Assembly: GCF_001620265.1 (NCBI RefSeq) | Contig: NZ_CP012661.1 | Coordinates: forward strand, 2,852,001 to 2,916,000 | DNA from: Frigidibacter mobilis | Lineage (GTDB): Bacteria > Pseudomonadota > Alphaproteobacteria > Rhodobacterales > Rhodobacteraceae | Length of the DNA: 64,000 bases | Direction: 5' to 3' | In this document: positions 50,757-59,707 of the stretch, piece by piece | How positions within the stretch are numbered: the first letter of the stretch is position 1 | How the letters are laid out: each line of letters opens with the position of its first letter | Notes under the pieces: generated by a model | Database searches by the model: none | What the model saw: only the letters and a program-made list of their open reading frames with translations | What the model was told of the DNA's origin: nothing | Position numbers and translations under genes: made by a program

Positions 50757-51451
50757 CAGATCCCCACGTATTTCAGGAATTCGGGCGAGGCATGGGTCAT
50801 CCCCGCCGCCGGAACCACTTCGGCCACGCGGCCATGATCGACGAAGGCCACGCTGTCCGCCACCGACAGCACCGCATCGACGCGCTGTTCCACCAGCACC
50901 GTCGCCACGCCGGTAGCCTTGAGCGCCACCACCGTCTCGCGGATCAGCGCGATCATCGAGGGCTGCAGCCCCTCGGTCGGTTCGTCCAGCAGCAGAACCT
51001 TGGGCTCGATGCACAGTGCCCGGGCGATGGCAAGCATCTGCTGCTCGCCGCCCGACAGGGTGCGCGAGACCTGCCCCATCCGCTCACGCAAGCGGGGGAA
51101 CAGGTCCAGCACCCGGGTCCGGGTGGCGGTACCGTGGCGGCGGGTCATCAGCCCGATCTCGATATTCTCGGCCACGGTCAGATCGCCGAAGAGGCGCCGC
51201 CCCTGCGGGACATAGCCGATCCCGAGCCGCGGCACCTCATGCGCGGACAGGCCGCTGACGCGGGCGCCGTCCAGCGTGATCTGGCCTGCGCTGGCGGGCA
51301 CCAGCCCCATGATCGCCTTCATCAGCGTGGATTTCCCGGCGCCGTTGCGGCCCATCACGCACAGCACCTCCCCCGCCGCGGCCTGCAAGCTGAGCCCCCG
51401 CAGCACCGTCACCGCGCCATAGCCGGCATGAAGATCAGTCACCTGCAGCAT
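50756..51451 (-). CDS. livF: Branched-chain-type ABC transporter ATPase (LivF)
   Basis: 231-residue ATPase. Walker A GRNGAGKST, signature LSGGEQQML, Walker B VLLLDEPTEGLQP, and the LivF-type VLVEQRVDAVLSVADSVAFVDHG. Directly follows LivG with no gap. Confidence 0.95.
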   Translation of the reverse strand: MLQVTDLHAGYGAVTVLRGLSLQAAAGEVLCVMGRNGAGKSTLMKAIMGLVPASAGQITLDGARVSGLSAHEVPRLGIGYVPQGRRLFGDLTVAENIEIGLMTRRHGTATRTRVLDLFPRLRERMGQVSRTLSGGEQQMLAIARALCIEPKVLLLDEPTEGLQPSMIALIRETVVALKATGVATVLVEQRVDAVLSVADSVAFVDHGRVAEVVPAAGMTHASPEFLKYVGI

Positions 51452-52162
51452 TCAGCCCCCCAGATAGGCGGATTGCACCGCCGGGTTGGCGCGGATCTGG
51501 TCCGGCGTGCCGGTCGCCAGCACCTGCCCGAAGTTCAGCACGGTGATGCGCTGCGCAAGGTCCATCACCACATCCATGTTGTGCTCGATCAGCAGCACCG
51601 TCATCTCGGGCACCACGCCGCGCACCAGATCCTTGAAGGCGTCGATTTCGGAATTCGCAAGGCCCTGCGTCGGCTCGTCGAGGATCAGCAGGCGCGGGCG
51701 CAGGGCGAGGCCCATCGCCACCTCCAGCAGGCGCTGATGGCCATAGGACAGCTCGCCCGCCAACATGTCGGCGCGGGCCGCGAGGCCGACGCGGTCAAGC
51801 GCGGCCATCGTCTCCGCCGCAAGGTTGGCGGCGCCGCGGGACTGCACGGCCAGCGCGATGTTGTCGCGCACGGTCAGCCGCGCATAGATCGCGGTGATCT
51901 GGAAGGTATAGGCGATGCCGATCCGCACGCGGCGATGCGCCGGCAGGCGGGTGATGTCCTGCCCGGCAAAGCGGATGCTGCCCGATTGCACCGGGATCCG
52001 GCCGCAGAGCAGGCTGACGAAGGTTGTCTTGCCGGCGCCATTGGGGCCGATCAGGGCGTGGATCTCGCCCTGCGCCAGATCGAAATCCACCCCGTCCACG
52101 GCGCGGAGGCCGCCGAAATGGCGGGTCAGGGCCCGGGCTTCAAGCAGCGTTACGGCAGCCAT
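51452..52162 (-). CDS. livG: Branched-chain-type ABC transporter ATPase (LivG)
   Basis: 236-residue ATPase. Walker A GPNGAGKTT, the FQITAIYARLTVRDN Q-loop, LSYGHQRLLEVAMGLALRPRLLILDEPTQGLA, and LLIEHNMDVVMDLAQRITVLNFG are LivG-type. The signature LSYGHQ replaces LSGGQ, as is common in this subfamily. Overlaps the livM stop by 13 bp. Confidence 0.95.
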   Translation of the reverse strand: MAAVTLLEARALTRHFGGLRAVDGVDFDLAQGEIHALIGPNGAGKTTFVSLLCGRIPVQSGSIRFAGQDITRLPAHRRVRIGIAYTFQITAIYARLTVRDNIALAVQSRGAANLAAETMAALDRVGLAARADMLAGELSYGHQRLLEVAMGLALRPRLLILDEPTQGLANSEIDAFKDLVRGVVPEMTVLLIEHNMDVVMDLAQRITVLNFGQVLATGTPDQIRANPAVQSAYLGG

Positions 52163-53097
52163 TTCAGCCCCCTGTCCCGCAGCGCGCCCAGAATGCCCTT
52201 GGGCGCGAACAGCACCAGCACCAGCAGCGCCACCCCCACCACCAGCAGATGCGCGGTGGTGATGCCGCCGGCGAGGTCGATCAGGTAGAACATCAGCGCC
52301 GCGCCCAGGAACGGCCCCAGCACCGTGCCCGCCCCACCAAGCAGCACATAGAGCAGCGGCAGGATCGAGTACTGGATCGAGGCGAAGCTGGCCCCGACAT
52401 AGCCGAAGAGCAGACCATAGGCCGCCCCCGCAGCGCCCGCATAGAGGCCCGACACCACCAGCGCCGCCAGCTTGATGCGGAAGGGATCGTAGCCCAGCAT
52501 CCGGCTGCGCTCCTCATTCTCGCGCATCGCCACCATGACCCGGCCGAAGGACGAGCGCACCAGCACCAGCTTGGCCAGCAGCGCGACGGCGAAGAGGGCG
52601 AAGGCGGCGCAGTAGCGGATGGTGTCTTGCGACAGGTCGAACCCCAGCAGCACCCTTGCGGCCCGGTCGATGACAATGCCCTCCTCGCCGCGGGTGTAGG
52701 GGGTGTAGTAGAGGATGGTCAGGTAGCCGGCCTGCGCGAACATCAGCGTGACGATCATGAAGGACACGCCCGCGGTGCGCAGCGCCAAGAGGCCAACCGC
52801 CAGCGCCATCGCCCCGCCCGCGGCGATGCCCGCGACCAGCGCCGCGCCCGCGCCCCAGCCGGCCAGCGCGACCAGCATCCCCATCCCGTAAAGCCCCGCG
52901 CCGAAGAACAGCGCATGGCCGAGGCTCAGCAGGCCCGTATAGCCGAAGGCGATGTTGAACCCCATCGCATAGACCGCCAGCACCATGATCCGGGCAAGAT
53001 TGCCGGCGTGATAGGCGGGCAGTACGGCCTGCGCCGCCAGCAGCGCCGCCAGCACCCCCAGGTGCAGGGCCCAGACCTTTGTCGCCGTGCCGCTCAT
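52150..53097 (-). CDS. livM: Branched-chain-type ABC transporter permease (LivM)
   Basis: 315-residue permease with about eight to nine helices. FNIAFGYTGLLSLGHALFFGAGLYGMG is the LivM hallmark, and ENEERSRMLGYDPFRIKLAALVVSGLYAGAAGAAYG is the cytoplasmic coupling loop. Overlaps the livH stop by 4 bp. Confidence 0.95.
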   Translation of the reverse strand: MSGTATKVWALHLGVLAALLAAQAVLPAYHAGNLARIMVLAVYAMGFNIAFGYTGLLSLGHALFFGAGLYGMGMLVALAGWGAGAALVAGIAAGGAMALAVGLLALRTAGVSFMIVTLMFAQAGYLTILYYTPYTRGEEGIVIDRAARVLLGFDLSQDTIRYCAAFALFAVALLAKLVLVRSSFGRVMVAMRENEERSRMLGYDPFRIKLAALVVSGLYAGAAGAAYGLLFGYVGASFASIQYSILPLLYVLLGGAGTVLGPFLGAALMFYLIDLAGGITTAHLLVVGVALLVLVLFAPKGILGALRDRGLKWLP

Positions 53098-53975
53098 GCC
53101 GTGCGCCTTCCCATCAGGCCCTGCGGGCGGAACACCAGCACCAGCGCCACGAACAGCGTGGCCAGGATCTTGGCCAGCGTCGGCGAGAAGAAGACCGAGA
53201 TCACCCCGTCCGACAGCCCGATCAGCAGCGCCGCGACCAGCGTGCCGCGCAAGGAGCCCAGCCCGCCGATGATGACCACGATGAAGGACAGCAGCAGCGG
53301 ATCATGGCCCATCAGGTAATGCGCCTGCTGGATCGGCACGATCAGCACCGCCGCCACCGCAGCCAGCCCCGCACCAAGCGCGAAGACCCCGGCATAGACC
53401 CGGTCGACATTGATGCCGAAGGCGCGGGCCGTCTCGCGGTCGATCTGGGTGGCGCGCATCACGAGGCCGATCTTCGTGCGCGCCAGCAGCAGCCAGACGC
53501 CCGCAAGGATCACCGCCGCCGCCGCGATCACCGCCAGCTTGTAGCCCGAATAGCCGAACCACGGGAATTGCACCCGCAGGGTAAAGGGCGCCTCGACCGG
53601 GCGGGCATCGGGGCCGTAAAGGCTCAGCGCCGCCTGTTGCAGGATATAGAGCAGGCCGATGGTGGCGACGATGGTCGCGTCGGGATCATAGTTCAGCCGC
53701 TTCAGCACCAGCGTATCGGCGAGCGCTGCAACGCTTGCCACCAGCAGCGGGCACAGCACCAGCGCGGCGATGAAGCCCAACGCGGGCGGGCCGGGGATCC
53801 AGGTAGTGACGAACCAGGCGGCGACGGCCCCCAGCATGAAGAACTCGCCATGCGCGACGTTCACCACGCGCATCACGCCGAACACCAGCGCGAGGCCGAC
53901 CGCCGTCAGCGCCAGCACCGCGGCCGTCACCAGCCCCTCCATCAGGGCCAGAAGCAGGAAAGGTCCGAAATCCAC
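53094..53975 (-). CDS. livH: Branched-chain-type ABC transporter permease (LivH)
   Basis: 293-residue permease with about eight helices. ALTAVGLALVFGVMRVVNVAHGEFFMLGAVAAW and ATQIDRETARAFGINVDRVYAGVFALGAGLAAVAAVLI are typical. Starts 67 bp after livK. Confidence 0.95.
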   Translation of the reverse strand: MDFGPFLLLALMEGLVTAAVLALTAVGLALVFGVMRVVNVAHGEFFMLGAVAAWFVTTWIPGPPALGFIAALVLCPLLVASVAALADTLVLKRLNYDPDATIVATIGLLYILQQAALSLYGPDARPVEAPFTLRVQFPWFGYSGYKLAVIAAAAVILAGVWLLLARTKIGLVMRATQIDRETARAFGINVDRVYAGVFALGAGLAAVAAVLIVPIQQAHYLMGHDPLLLSFIVVIIGGLGSLRGTLVAALLIGLSDGVISVFFSPTLAKILATLFVALVLVFRPQGLMGRRTA

Positions 53976-54005
53976 GCAATGCCCCTTCTGGAGGACGTCT
54001 TGGCG

Positions 54006-54034
54006 CGGGGCGAGGGCGCGCGGCCCCCGCCCCG
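54006..54034 (-). terminator. Intercistronic hairpin between livK and livH
   Basis: CGGGGCG (54006-54012) and CGCCCCG (54028-54034) form a 7-bp stem with a GC-rich 15-nt loop in the 67-bp gap. It could reduce read-through to the permease genes so that the binding protein is made in excess. Confidence 0.35.
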
Positions 54035-54042
54035 TCCGGGCC

Positions 54043-55329
54043 TTAGAACGACATCGCCGTGTAGTCGGCCTCGTCGGGATACATCCCGTCCTCGAGCGCG
54101 GTGGTGTGCACCTTGACCAGCTTCCCGCCCTCGACCTTCGAGATGTATTGCAGTCCGAACACCTGATGGGTCTTGCCGTTGAAGGTCTTCGCGCCCTGCG
54201 GATGCTCGATGCCGTAAGGCATGTCGGTCATCGCCTCGATCGCCTCGACCAGTTTCTGGCGGTCCGCCGGGCCCTGATAGCCCGCCGCCTCCATCCCCGC
54301 CTTCAGGATGAACAGCGTCTCCCAGACCGAGAACATATGGGCATAGGTGGACACATCCTTGGCATCGCTCAGCGAGGCGCCGGTGTCATCGACGCCCACG
54401 GCCGCGCGATAGGCCGCTTCATGCTCGCCCGCATCCTCCTGCAGATAGCGGCAATGGCCCTCCCAGAAATGGGTGCCTTCGAGGAATTCCAGCCCCGGCG
54501 AGGCGATGTTCACCGCTTCGAGCGAGTCGATGAAACCGAAGATCTGCGGCCGGTCGCCCGAGCCGTAGAACTCGCCCAGTTCCTTCACGAAGGTCAGCAC
54601 CGCGGGGCCGACCATGACGTGATAGATCACCTCGGTCTCGGCCGGGATCCGCGGCAGATAGCGGGTGAAGCTGGTCTCGGTCGGCGGAATCGCGATCTGC
54701 TCGATCACCTCGCCGCCCGCGGCCTGAATGGCCGGCACGAAGGCATCGCGGTGGTCATGGCCAAAGGCGTAGTCCGGGAAGATCATCGTGACCTTCTTGC
54801 CAAGCGTTTCGGAAATCCAAGGCGCCATCGCCTGCACCTGCGATTTCACGTCGGTGATGCCGGGTTGCAGCGTCCAGCGGTTCATCTTGCCCGAGGCGAC
54901 GTGATGGCCTTCGGAGCACACCAGATAGGGCATCTTCAGCTCGCCCGCGCGGGGCGCGGTGCCGACGACGACATGGCTGAACAGCGCACCGAACACCGCG
55001 TCGCAGTTGGACTGGCTGGCGAATTTCTCCATCACCTCGGCGCCGCGCTTGGGGTCGGTGCCGTCATCCTCGAACAGGATCTCCACCGGGCGGCCATTGA
55101 TGCCGCCCGCCTCGTTCACCAGCTTCAGCGCCGCCTGCGCCGTACGCTCGTACCAGCGGCCATAGGCAGCGCCGATGCCGGTACGGTGCAGCTGGAAGCC
55201 CAGCTTGATGGGCGCCGCGCTTTGGGCGCTGGCAAAGCGGGCCGGCAGCGCCAGCGCCGCGCCCGAGGCCGCAAGCCCGCCAAGCACCGTGCGGCGCGAC
55301 GGGGTCAATCCGATCAGTCTGGAAGTCAT
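54043..55329 (-). CDS. livK: Periplasmic binding protein, branched-chain type (LivK-like), Tat signal
   Basis: 428-residue family 5 solute-binding protein. The N-terminus has a twin-arginine-type signal, PSRRTVLGGLAASGAALALPARFASAQ, cleaved near SAQ-SA. The mature part begins PIKLGFQLHRTGIGAAYGRWYERTAQAALKLVNEAGGINGRPVEILFEDD, and has GPAVLTFVKELGEFYG and DVSTYAHMFSVWETLFILKAG. A size somewhat above amino-acid-binding LivK proteins and the context of an N-heterocycle or amide pathway suggest the ligand is not a branched-chain amino acid. The start at 55329 follows from the signal peptide. Confidence 0.92.
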   Translation of the reverse strand: MTSRLIGLTPSRRTVLGGLAASGAALALPARFASAQSAAPIKLGFQLHRTGIGAAYGRWYERTAQAALKLVNEAGGINGRPVEILFEDDGTDPKRGAEVMEKFASQSNCDAVFGALFSHVVVGTAPRAGELKMPYLVCSEGHHVASGKMNRWTLQPGITDVKSQVQAMAPWISETLGKKVTMIFPDYAFGHDHRDAFVPAIQAAGGEVIEQIAIPPTETSFTRYLPRIPAETEVIYHVMVGPAVLTFVKELGEFYGSGDRPQIFGFIDSLEAVNIASPGLEFLEGTHFWEGHCRYLQEDAGEHEAAYRAAVGVDDTGASLSDAKDVSTYAHMFSVWETLFILKAGMEAAGYQGPADRQKLVEAIEAMTDMPYGIEHPQGAKTFNGKTHQVFGLQYISKVEGGKLVKVHTTALEDGMYPDEADYTAMSF

Positions 55330-55458
55330 GGGAAGATCTCCGCTGTTGGGGGCTTGGCCCTGGTCTTGCGCGCCGGGCCTTGCGAAAAGAATGTGAGTGT
55401 GCAAATGAAAAGTCCACGCATTTCTGCACGCCTCCGATGATGTCAGACCGCCCTTTCG

Positions 55459-56838
55459 TCAGGCGCCGGTCGGGGTCGATAGCAGCCAGAGTCCAAGCAC
55501 CGTGTAAAGAACCATCAACACGGTGACCGGCACATGCGCGCCCCCCGAAAGCCGCACCTGCGTGGCCGACAGCCGCATCGACAGCACCACCGCCAGCACA
55601 TGCGCGCCCAAGATCACCGCGAACTGCACCGCCCAGATCGCATGGACCGAGTGCGCATCCGACAGGAACCCGAACGACACCCAATGCTCGGGAAGACCCA
55701 GCAGGGCCCAATCCCGGTGCAGGGGATCGTTCAGCGCCGCCAGCACATATTGCCCCTGTGTCAGCAGGGCGATGAAATAATGCGCGACATGATAACCCGC
55801 GGCAATCGGCAGGAAGGACAACATCACCGGCCCCGCCAGCGCGCCGAACCTTGCCAAGGGGGCGCCAGCAAGCCGCAGCCCAAGCGCCAGCGCCGCAAGG
55901 ATCGTGGCCCCGGTCAGCGCCCAGAGCGCCAGCAGGCCAGCCGTGTTGACCCCGGTCACGGCAGAGCGGCCCGGGAACTCCAGCGGGTTGATGCCGATCC
56001 GCGCCAGCCACCAGAAACTTTCCGACAGCCCGTCGAAGGTGACGCCGGCCAGCACCAGCGTCACGAAGGCGATGGCGGTGGCCGGCAAGGGCGCCATCCG
56101 CAGCACCTGCGCGCCGGGCAGGCCGGCGAAGCGGCGCACGGTGCTGCCATCGGTTTCGTGCCACAGCGGCGCGATCTTCGAGATGAAGCCGAAATAGACG
56201 GTGAAGGCTTCGCCCCGCTCCAGCCAGTCCTCGCCCTCGGCCACCGCCAGCACGAAGACCACCAGCCAGTAACCTGCCACCACCCGGGCCAGAACGGCAG
56301 GATCGGCGGGGTGCAGCGAGACGATCTCGAACCAGGCGAAGGCCAGGTAGAACAGCACCGCGGGCAGGTAGCCGAGCCGCGCAAGGCCGATGCCACCGCT
56401 CCGCCCCAGCAGGCGGCGGGCGCTGCGCACCGGGCCGGTCCAGGGGTCGATCCCGCGCCACAGGTCGCCAAAGATCACGCAGGCCAGCGTCAGCGCCACC
56501 CACATCACCGTCCAGACCAACAGCGGCAGCGGGTTCGCCATCGGATCGCGGCTGCCCAAGAGGCCGGTGACGACCAGCGCCCCCCAGACCAGCGCTGCGA
56601 TCCAGCTGGCCACCGGGCGCGGCACGATCACCCGCCGCTGCCACAGCTGGCGGGCGGTAAAGGCCGGCAACCGCCCCGAAACCAGTGCCAGCGCCGCGGT
56701 CAGCGCCACTGCCACAGCAGCGCCGAGGATGTACCAGCCGGTCGGCAGCGTCAGGATCACCATCCGCTCTGCCGCATGGGCCAGCGCCGCGCCGGGCAGC
56801 AGCACAAAGGCAGCGCCAAGCGCGGCGGCCCGCCGCAT
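55459..56838 (-). CDS. Polytopic membrane protein of unknown function in cluster B
   Basis: 459-residue membrane protein. Signal-like N-terminus (AAALGAAFVLLPGAALAHAAER), then about eleven to twelve hydrophobic helices. Notable polar segments: FGDLWRGIDPWTGPVRSARRLLG, AWFEIVSLHPADPAVLA, AEGEDWLERGEAFTVYFGFISKIAPLWHE and GYHVAHYFIALLTQGQYVLAALNDP (conserved-looking histidines). I recall similar proteins annotated loosely as 'fenitrothion hydrolase', which does not define a role here. The start coincides with the last base of the PF06684 stop, so it is translationally coupled. It could be a transporter, membrane oxidase or redox subunit; unresolved. Confidence 0.85.
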   Translation of the reverse strand: MRRAAALGAAFVLLPGAALAHAAERMVILTLPTGWYILGAAVAVALTAALALVSGRLPAFTARQLWQRRVIVPRPVASWIAALVWGALVVTGLLGSRDPMANPLPLLVWTVMWVALTLACVIFGDLWRGIDPWTGPVRSARRLLGRSGGIGLARLGYLPAVLFYLAFAWFEIVSLHPADPAVLARVVAGYWLVVFVLAVAEGEDWLERGEAFTVYFGFISKIAPLWHETDGSTVRRFAGLPGAQVLRMAPLPATAIAFVTLVLAGVTFDGLSESFWWLARIGINPLEFPGRSAVTGVNTAGLLALWALTGATILAALALGLRLAGAPLARFGALAGPVMLSFLPIAAGYHVAHYFIALLTQGQYVLAALNDPLHRDWALLGLPEHWVSFGFLSDAHSVHAIWAVQFAVILGAHVLAVVLSMRLSATQVRLSGGAHVPVTVLMVLYTVLGLWLLSTPTGA

Positions 56839-57419
56839 CAGCGCAGCCCGTCCGTTCCGGTGACCTGCGTGGCCTCGAGCCCGCCCATCCGCGAATGCAC
56901 CCGCCCGCCCCGCGCCATCGCCAGCACGAACACGATCTCATCGGCGCGGGGGCCGTCGGGCATCGACACGGTGAAGGCGTCGAAATGGCTGCGCACATAG
57001 GCGGCGTTGATATGGCCCAGGGGCACATCCAGCGTGGCGCCCATCGCGCCGACCTTCATCGCCGAAGGCACGATGGCGCGCGACTCGCCCAGAAGCTCGC
57101 GCATCGCATAGCCGCCGGGCACATGCCACAGCGCGCCATGCTCGGTCTCGCCCGAGGCACCGACCAGCGCGCCCTTGCCATAGCCGTCGATCCCCTCGGG
57201 CCCGTCCAGCGCGGCGATCAGCCGGCGGCTCATGGCAAGGCCGAGCGGCTTCAGGTCTTCCATCGCCGGTTGCAGGTCCGGCTCATGGTGCCCCGCAAAG
57301 GGGTTGCGCACCAGCGCCAGCATCGCGGCACGGCGACGCGGCTGTTCCGGGGCGGGGCCGCCGTCGTGGTGGATATCCTCCACGATCAGGGTGGTCTTGC
57401 GGATCTCAAACTCGGGCAA
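56838..57419 (-). CDS. PF06684 (DUF1185) family protein, cluster B copy
   Basis: 193-residue paralogue of the cluster A protein at 13998-14600. Shared blocks: EIRKTTLIVEDIHHDGG, ALVRNPFAGHHEPDLQPAMEDLKPLG, IDGYGKGALVGASGETEHGALWHVPGGYAMRELLG, AADEIVFVLAMARGGRVHSRMGG-type end. The biochemical role is unknown; here it lies between a UPF0280 protein (14-bp overlap) and a membrane protein (1-bp overlap). Its presence in two different degradative clusters argues for a catabolic step rather than amino-acid synthesis. Confidence 0.88.
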   Translation of the reverse strand: MPEFEIRKTTLIVEDIHHDGGPAPEQPRRRAAMLALVRNPFAGHHEPDLQPAMEDLKPLGLAMSRRLIAALDGPEGIDGYGKGALVGASGETEHGALWHVPGGYAMRELLGESRAIVPSAMKVGAMGATLDVPLGHINAAYVRSHFDAFTVSMPDGPRADEIVFVLAMARGGRVHSRMGGLEATQVTGTDGLR

Positions 57420-58260
57420 GGCGGGGCTCCACGGGTTGTTGCATCAAGGGGCCGGTCACTTGCGCGGCACCCTGCAGGAAAAGCGCCGCCCCGGCAATCA
57501 GCCCGCGCGCCTGCAGGCTGCGGACAAAGGCGGCGCCGCGGTCGAGGGCCATTGCGACATCGGCTTCGGCCAGAGGGGTGACGGCGCAGGTCACCAGCCG
57601 GTCGCCAAGGTCGCTGTCGGCCTGGATCTCGCGGGCCGGGCGGCGGGTGATGGCGGGATGTCCCGGCAGGTCCACCGCATTGGCGATCATCGTGGCCGCG
57701 GCATCGGCGGCGGCGGCGGTTGCGGCCAGCACCGTCACCGCATCGGCAATGCCAAGCGACAGGGAGCGCCCGCCCCGACCCGAGGTGGCGATGCCGCGCA
57801 CCGGGTCTGTGTGCGTGATGCGCACGCGGTCCGGCGCACCGGGTCGGGCGGCGATGGCGGCGGTCAACGCCTGCCCCGGCGCCAGCCACAGCGCGATGTC
57901 GCCGCCGTTGTTCACATAGGCGCGGGCAAGACCGCCCCCCGCCACCAGCGCGGCGCAGACGGCATCGGCCACCGCCCCCGCCACCGCGGCCATCGGGGTG
58001 ATGAACGCGGGCCGGAACGGTGCCACCGCCGCCGCCATCGCCTGCGCCACGCGGCCCCGCAGCGGGCCGGGCGCCTCGCTGCGCAGGGCCGGCAGTTCGG
58101 CCACCAGCGCCGGGAGCATCCCCTCGAACCGGGCTATGGCGCGGGCATGGGCGGCACGCACCGCCTCTGGCGTGCCGAAGGCCTCCACGATCAGGTCCAT
58201 CGGTCCATGCTGCAGATGCAGGCGGCCATCCGGCAGCAGGGCCGATTGCGCGCCGGTCAT
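57406..58260 (-). CDS. UPF0280 family protein (ApbE-like)
   Basis: 284-residue protein of the UPF0280 family, related to the FAD:protein FMN transferase ApbE. Features: start LLPDGRLHLQHGPMDLIVEAFG, FITPMAAVAGAVADAV, YVNNGGDIALWL (the NxGGD motif shared with ApbE) and RGIATSGRGGRSLSLGIADAVTVLA. The catalytic-type Thr/Ser and Asp positions look preserved. It starts 4 bp inside the 6-hydroxynicotinate-reductase-like gene, so a role in attaching a flavin to that neighbour is plausible; inference. Confidence 0.86.
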   Translation of the reverse strand: MTGAQSALLPDGRLHLQHGPMDLIVEAFGTPEAVRAAHARAIARFEGMLPALVAELPALRSEAPGPLRGRVAQAMAAAVAPFRPAFITPMAAVAGAVADAVCAALVAGGGLARAYVNNGGDIALWLAPGQALTAAIAARPGAPDRVRITHTDPVRGIATSGRGGRSLSLGIADAVTVLAATAAAADAAATMIANAVDLPGHPAITRRPAREIQADSDLGDRLVTCAVTPLAEADVAMALDRGAAFVRSLQARGLIAGAALFLQGAAQVTGPLMQQPVEPRLARV

Positions 58261-59707
58261 TCCCCTGCCCCCGGCCAGGGCTCCAGCCGCGCGGCGGTGA
58301 CATACTCGCCGCCCTCGGCCCCGATCGCGGCCAAGGGCCGGATCGCACCGCCATGCCCGCCAAGCGCCAGATAGGCCGCGCGCGGCAGGGTGAATTCCAG
58401 CGGCGCCACCAGCGCCGGGGTCGGCACATGGCCAAAAGCGCCCTCGGGCAGCCGCGTCACATCGACCATGAAGGTAATCCCGCCGCCGGGCCACAGGAAC
58501 ACATTGGCCCGCCCACCGTCAGCCGGGTTTCCCCTGCCTGCACCGACCGCGTCAGCCGCACCGGGTTGCGCGTGACGCCTGCCCGCAGGCTGCCCCCTGC
58601 CCCGCCGACGAACAGCACGGTACACAGCGAGGGCTCGCAATTCTCGTCGATCAGCGCGACGCTGGGGCGCAGCGCCTCGGGCATCGGCTGCGGGATCGGC
58701 TTCAGCGCGCCGTCCAGCACGTAATATCCGTAGTCCTCGCCGGTGGTGGAGACCATCAGCAGCCGCAGCCCCGGCCGCGCGCCCTTCTTGGGATTCCACG
58801 GGCCGAGGATCGCCAAGGGGTCGGTCAGCCTGGTGCCGCCCCATCCCAGCCCCGGCTCCGACACCCGGAAATACCGCCCGGGGGTGGAGCGCTGGCCGAG
58901 GATCTTGATGCCGGTATCGGGCCAGCCGATGACCTTGCCCGCCTGATGCTCGGACACGACGCCGGTGATGTGGTCATCGACCACCACCACCTCATCCACC
59001 AGCCCCAGCCACTGATCGGCGAACATGCCGATGGTGGCCGAGCCGCAGCCGACCCGCATCCGCCGCTCCGGCACGCCATCGACAATCGGCGCGCGACCGG
59101 CCTGCACCGTCACGCTTGACCCACCGTCGATGGCCAGCTCCACCGGCTCGCGGTTGCACAGCGCCAGCAGCGCGGCGCAGGTGGCACGGCCCTCGGCCTT
59201 GGAATGCCCGGTCAGGTGGCTGACCCCGCCAAGCGACAGCATCTGGCTGCCATATTCGGCGGTGGTGACATGGCCCACCGCCTCGCCCCCCGCCCGCACC
59301 ACGGCGCCTTCGCTGCCCAGGTGGCGGTCGGTGTCGATCTTCACCTTGACGCCGCAATAGGAAAAGATCGCCTCTGTCACCACCGTCACCATGTCCGCCC
59401 CCTCGATCTGCGAGGAGACGATGAAGGGCGCGGGCTTGTAGTCGGGATAGGTGGTGCCCGAGCCGATGCCGGTGAGAAAGCCATCCTCGGGCAGCATCCC
59501 GTCCTGCCAGGCCGCGCCCGCAAACGGCACCACCGCCCCGCCCGCCGCCACGCTGCGCGAGAGCAGCGTCACCGGATCGGTGCGCAGGATCCGGCCACCG
59601 ACATTGCCATAACGGTCGCAGGCGCCGGTCTGGCCGGGGGCGATGTAGCACATCACCGGGCAGGCATCGCAGCGGATCTTCACGGGGGCTTCGGGACGGT
59701 CGGTCAT
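58257..59707 (-). pseudogene. 6-hydroxynicotinate reductase-like protein, frameshifted near the C-terminus
   Basis: Protein of about 483 residues once repaired, of the type annotated as 6-hydroxynicotinate reductase (ferredoxin-dependent reduction of a pyridone ring in nicotinate breakdown). An N-terminal cysteine group C13, C16, C20, C30 (IRCDACPVMCYIAPGQTGAC) can hold an Fe-S cluster. DGGSSVT at 194-200 resembles flavin-attachment sites, and MRVGCGSATIGMFADQWLGLVDEVVVVDDHITGVVSEHQAGK follows. The frame breaks at about 58505-58513, where one missing G or C would give GGANVFLWPGGGITFMVDV, and continues to 58257. N-terminal 400 residues are intact. The start overlaps the molybdenum subunit stop by 4 bp. 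Confidence 0.72.

Noticed and set aside
48561..50837. A 758-codon plus-strand frame opposite hyuA
   Set aside because: Antisense shadow; HyuA on the minus strand has both phosphate loops and full length.
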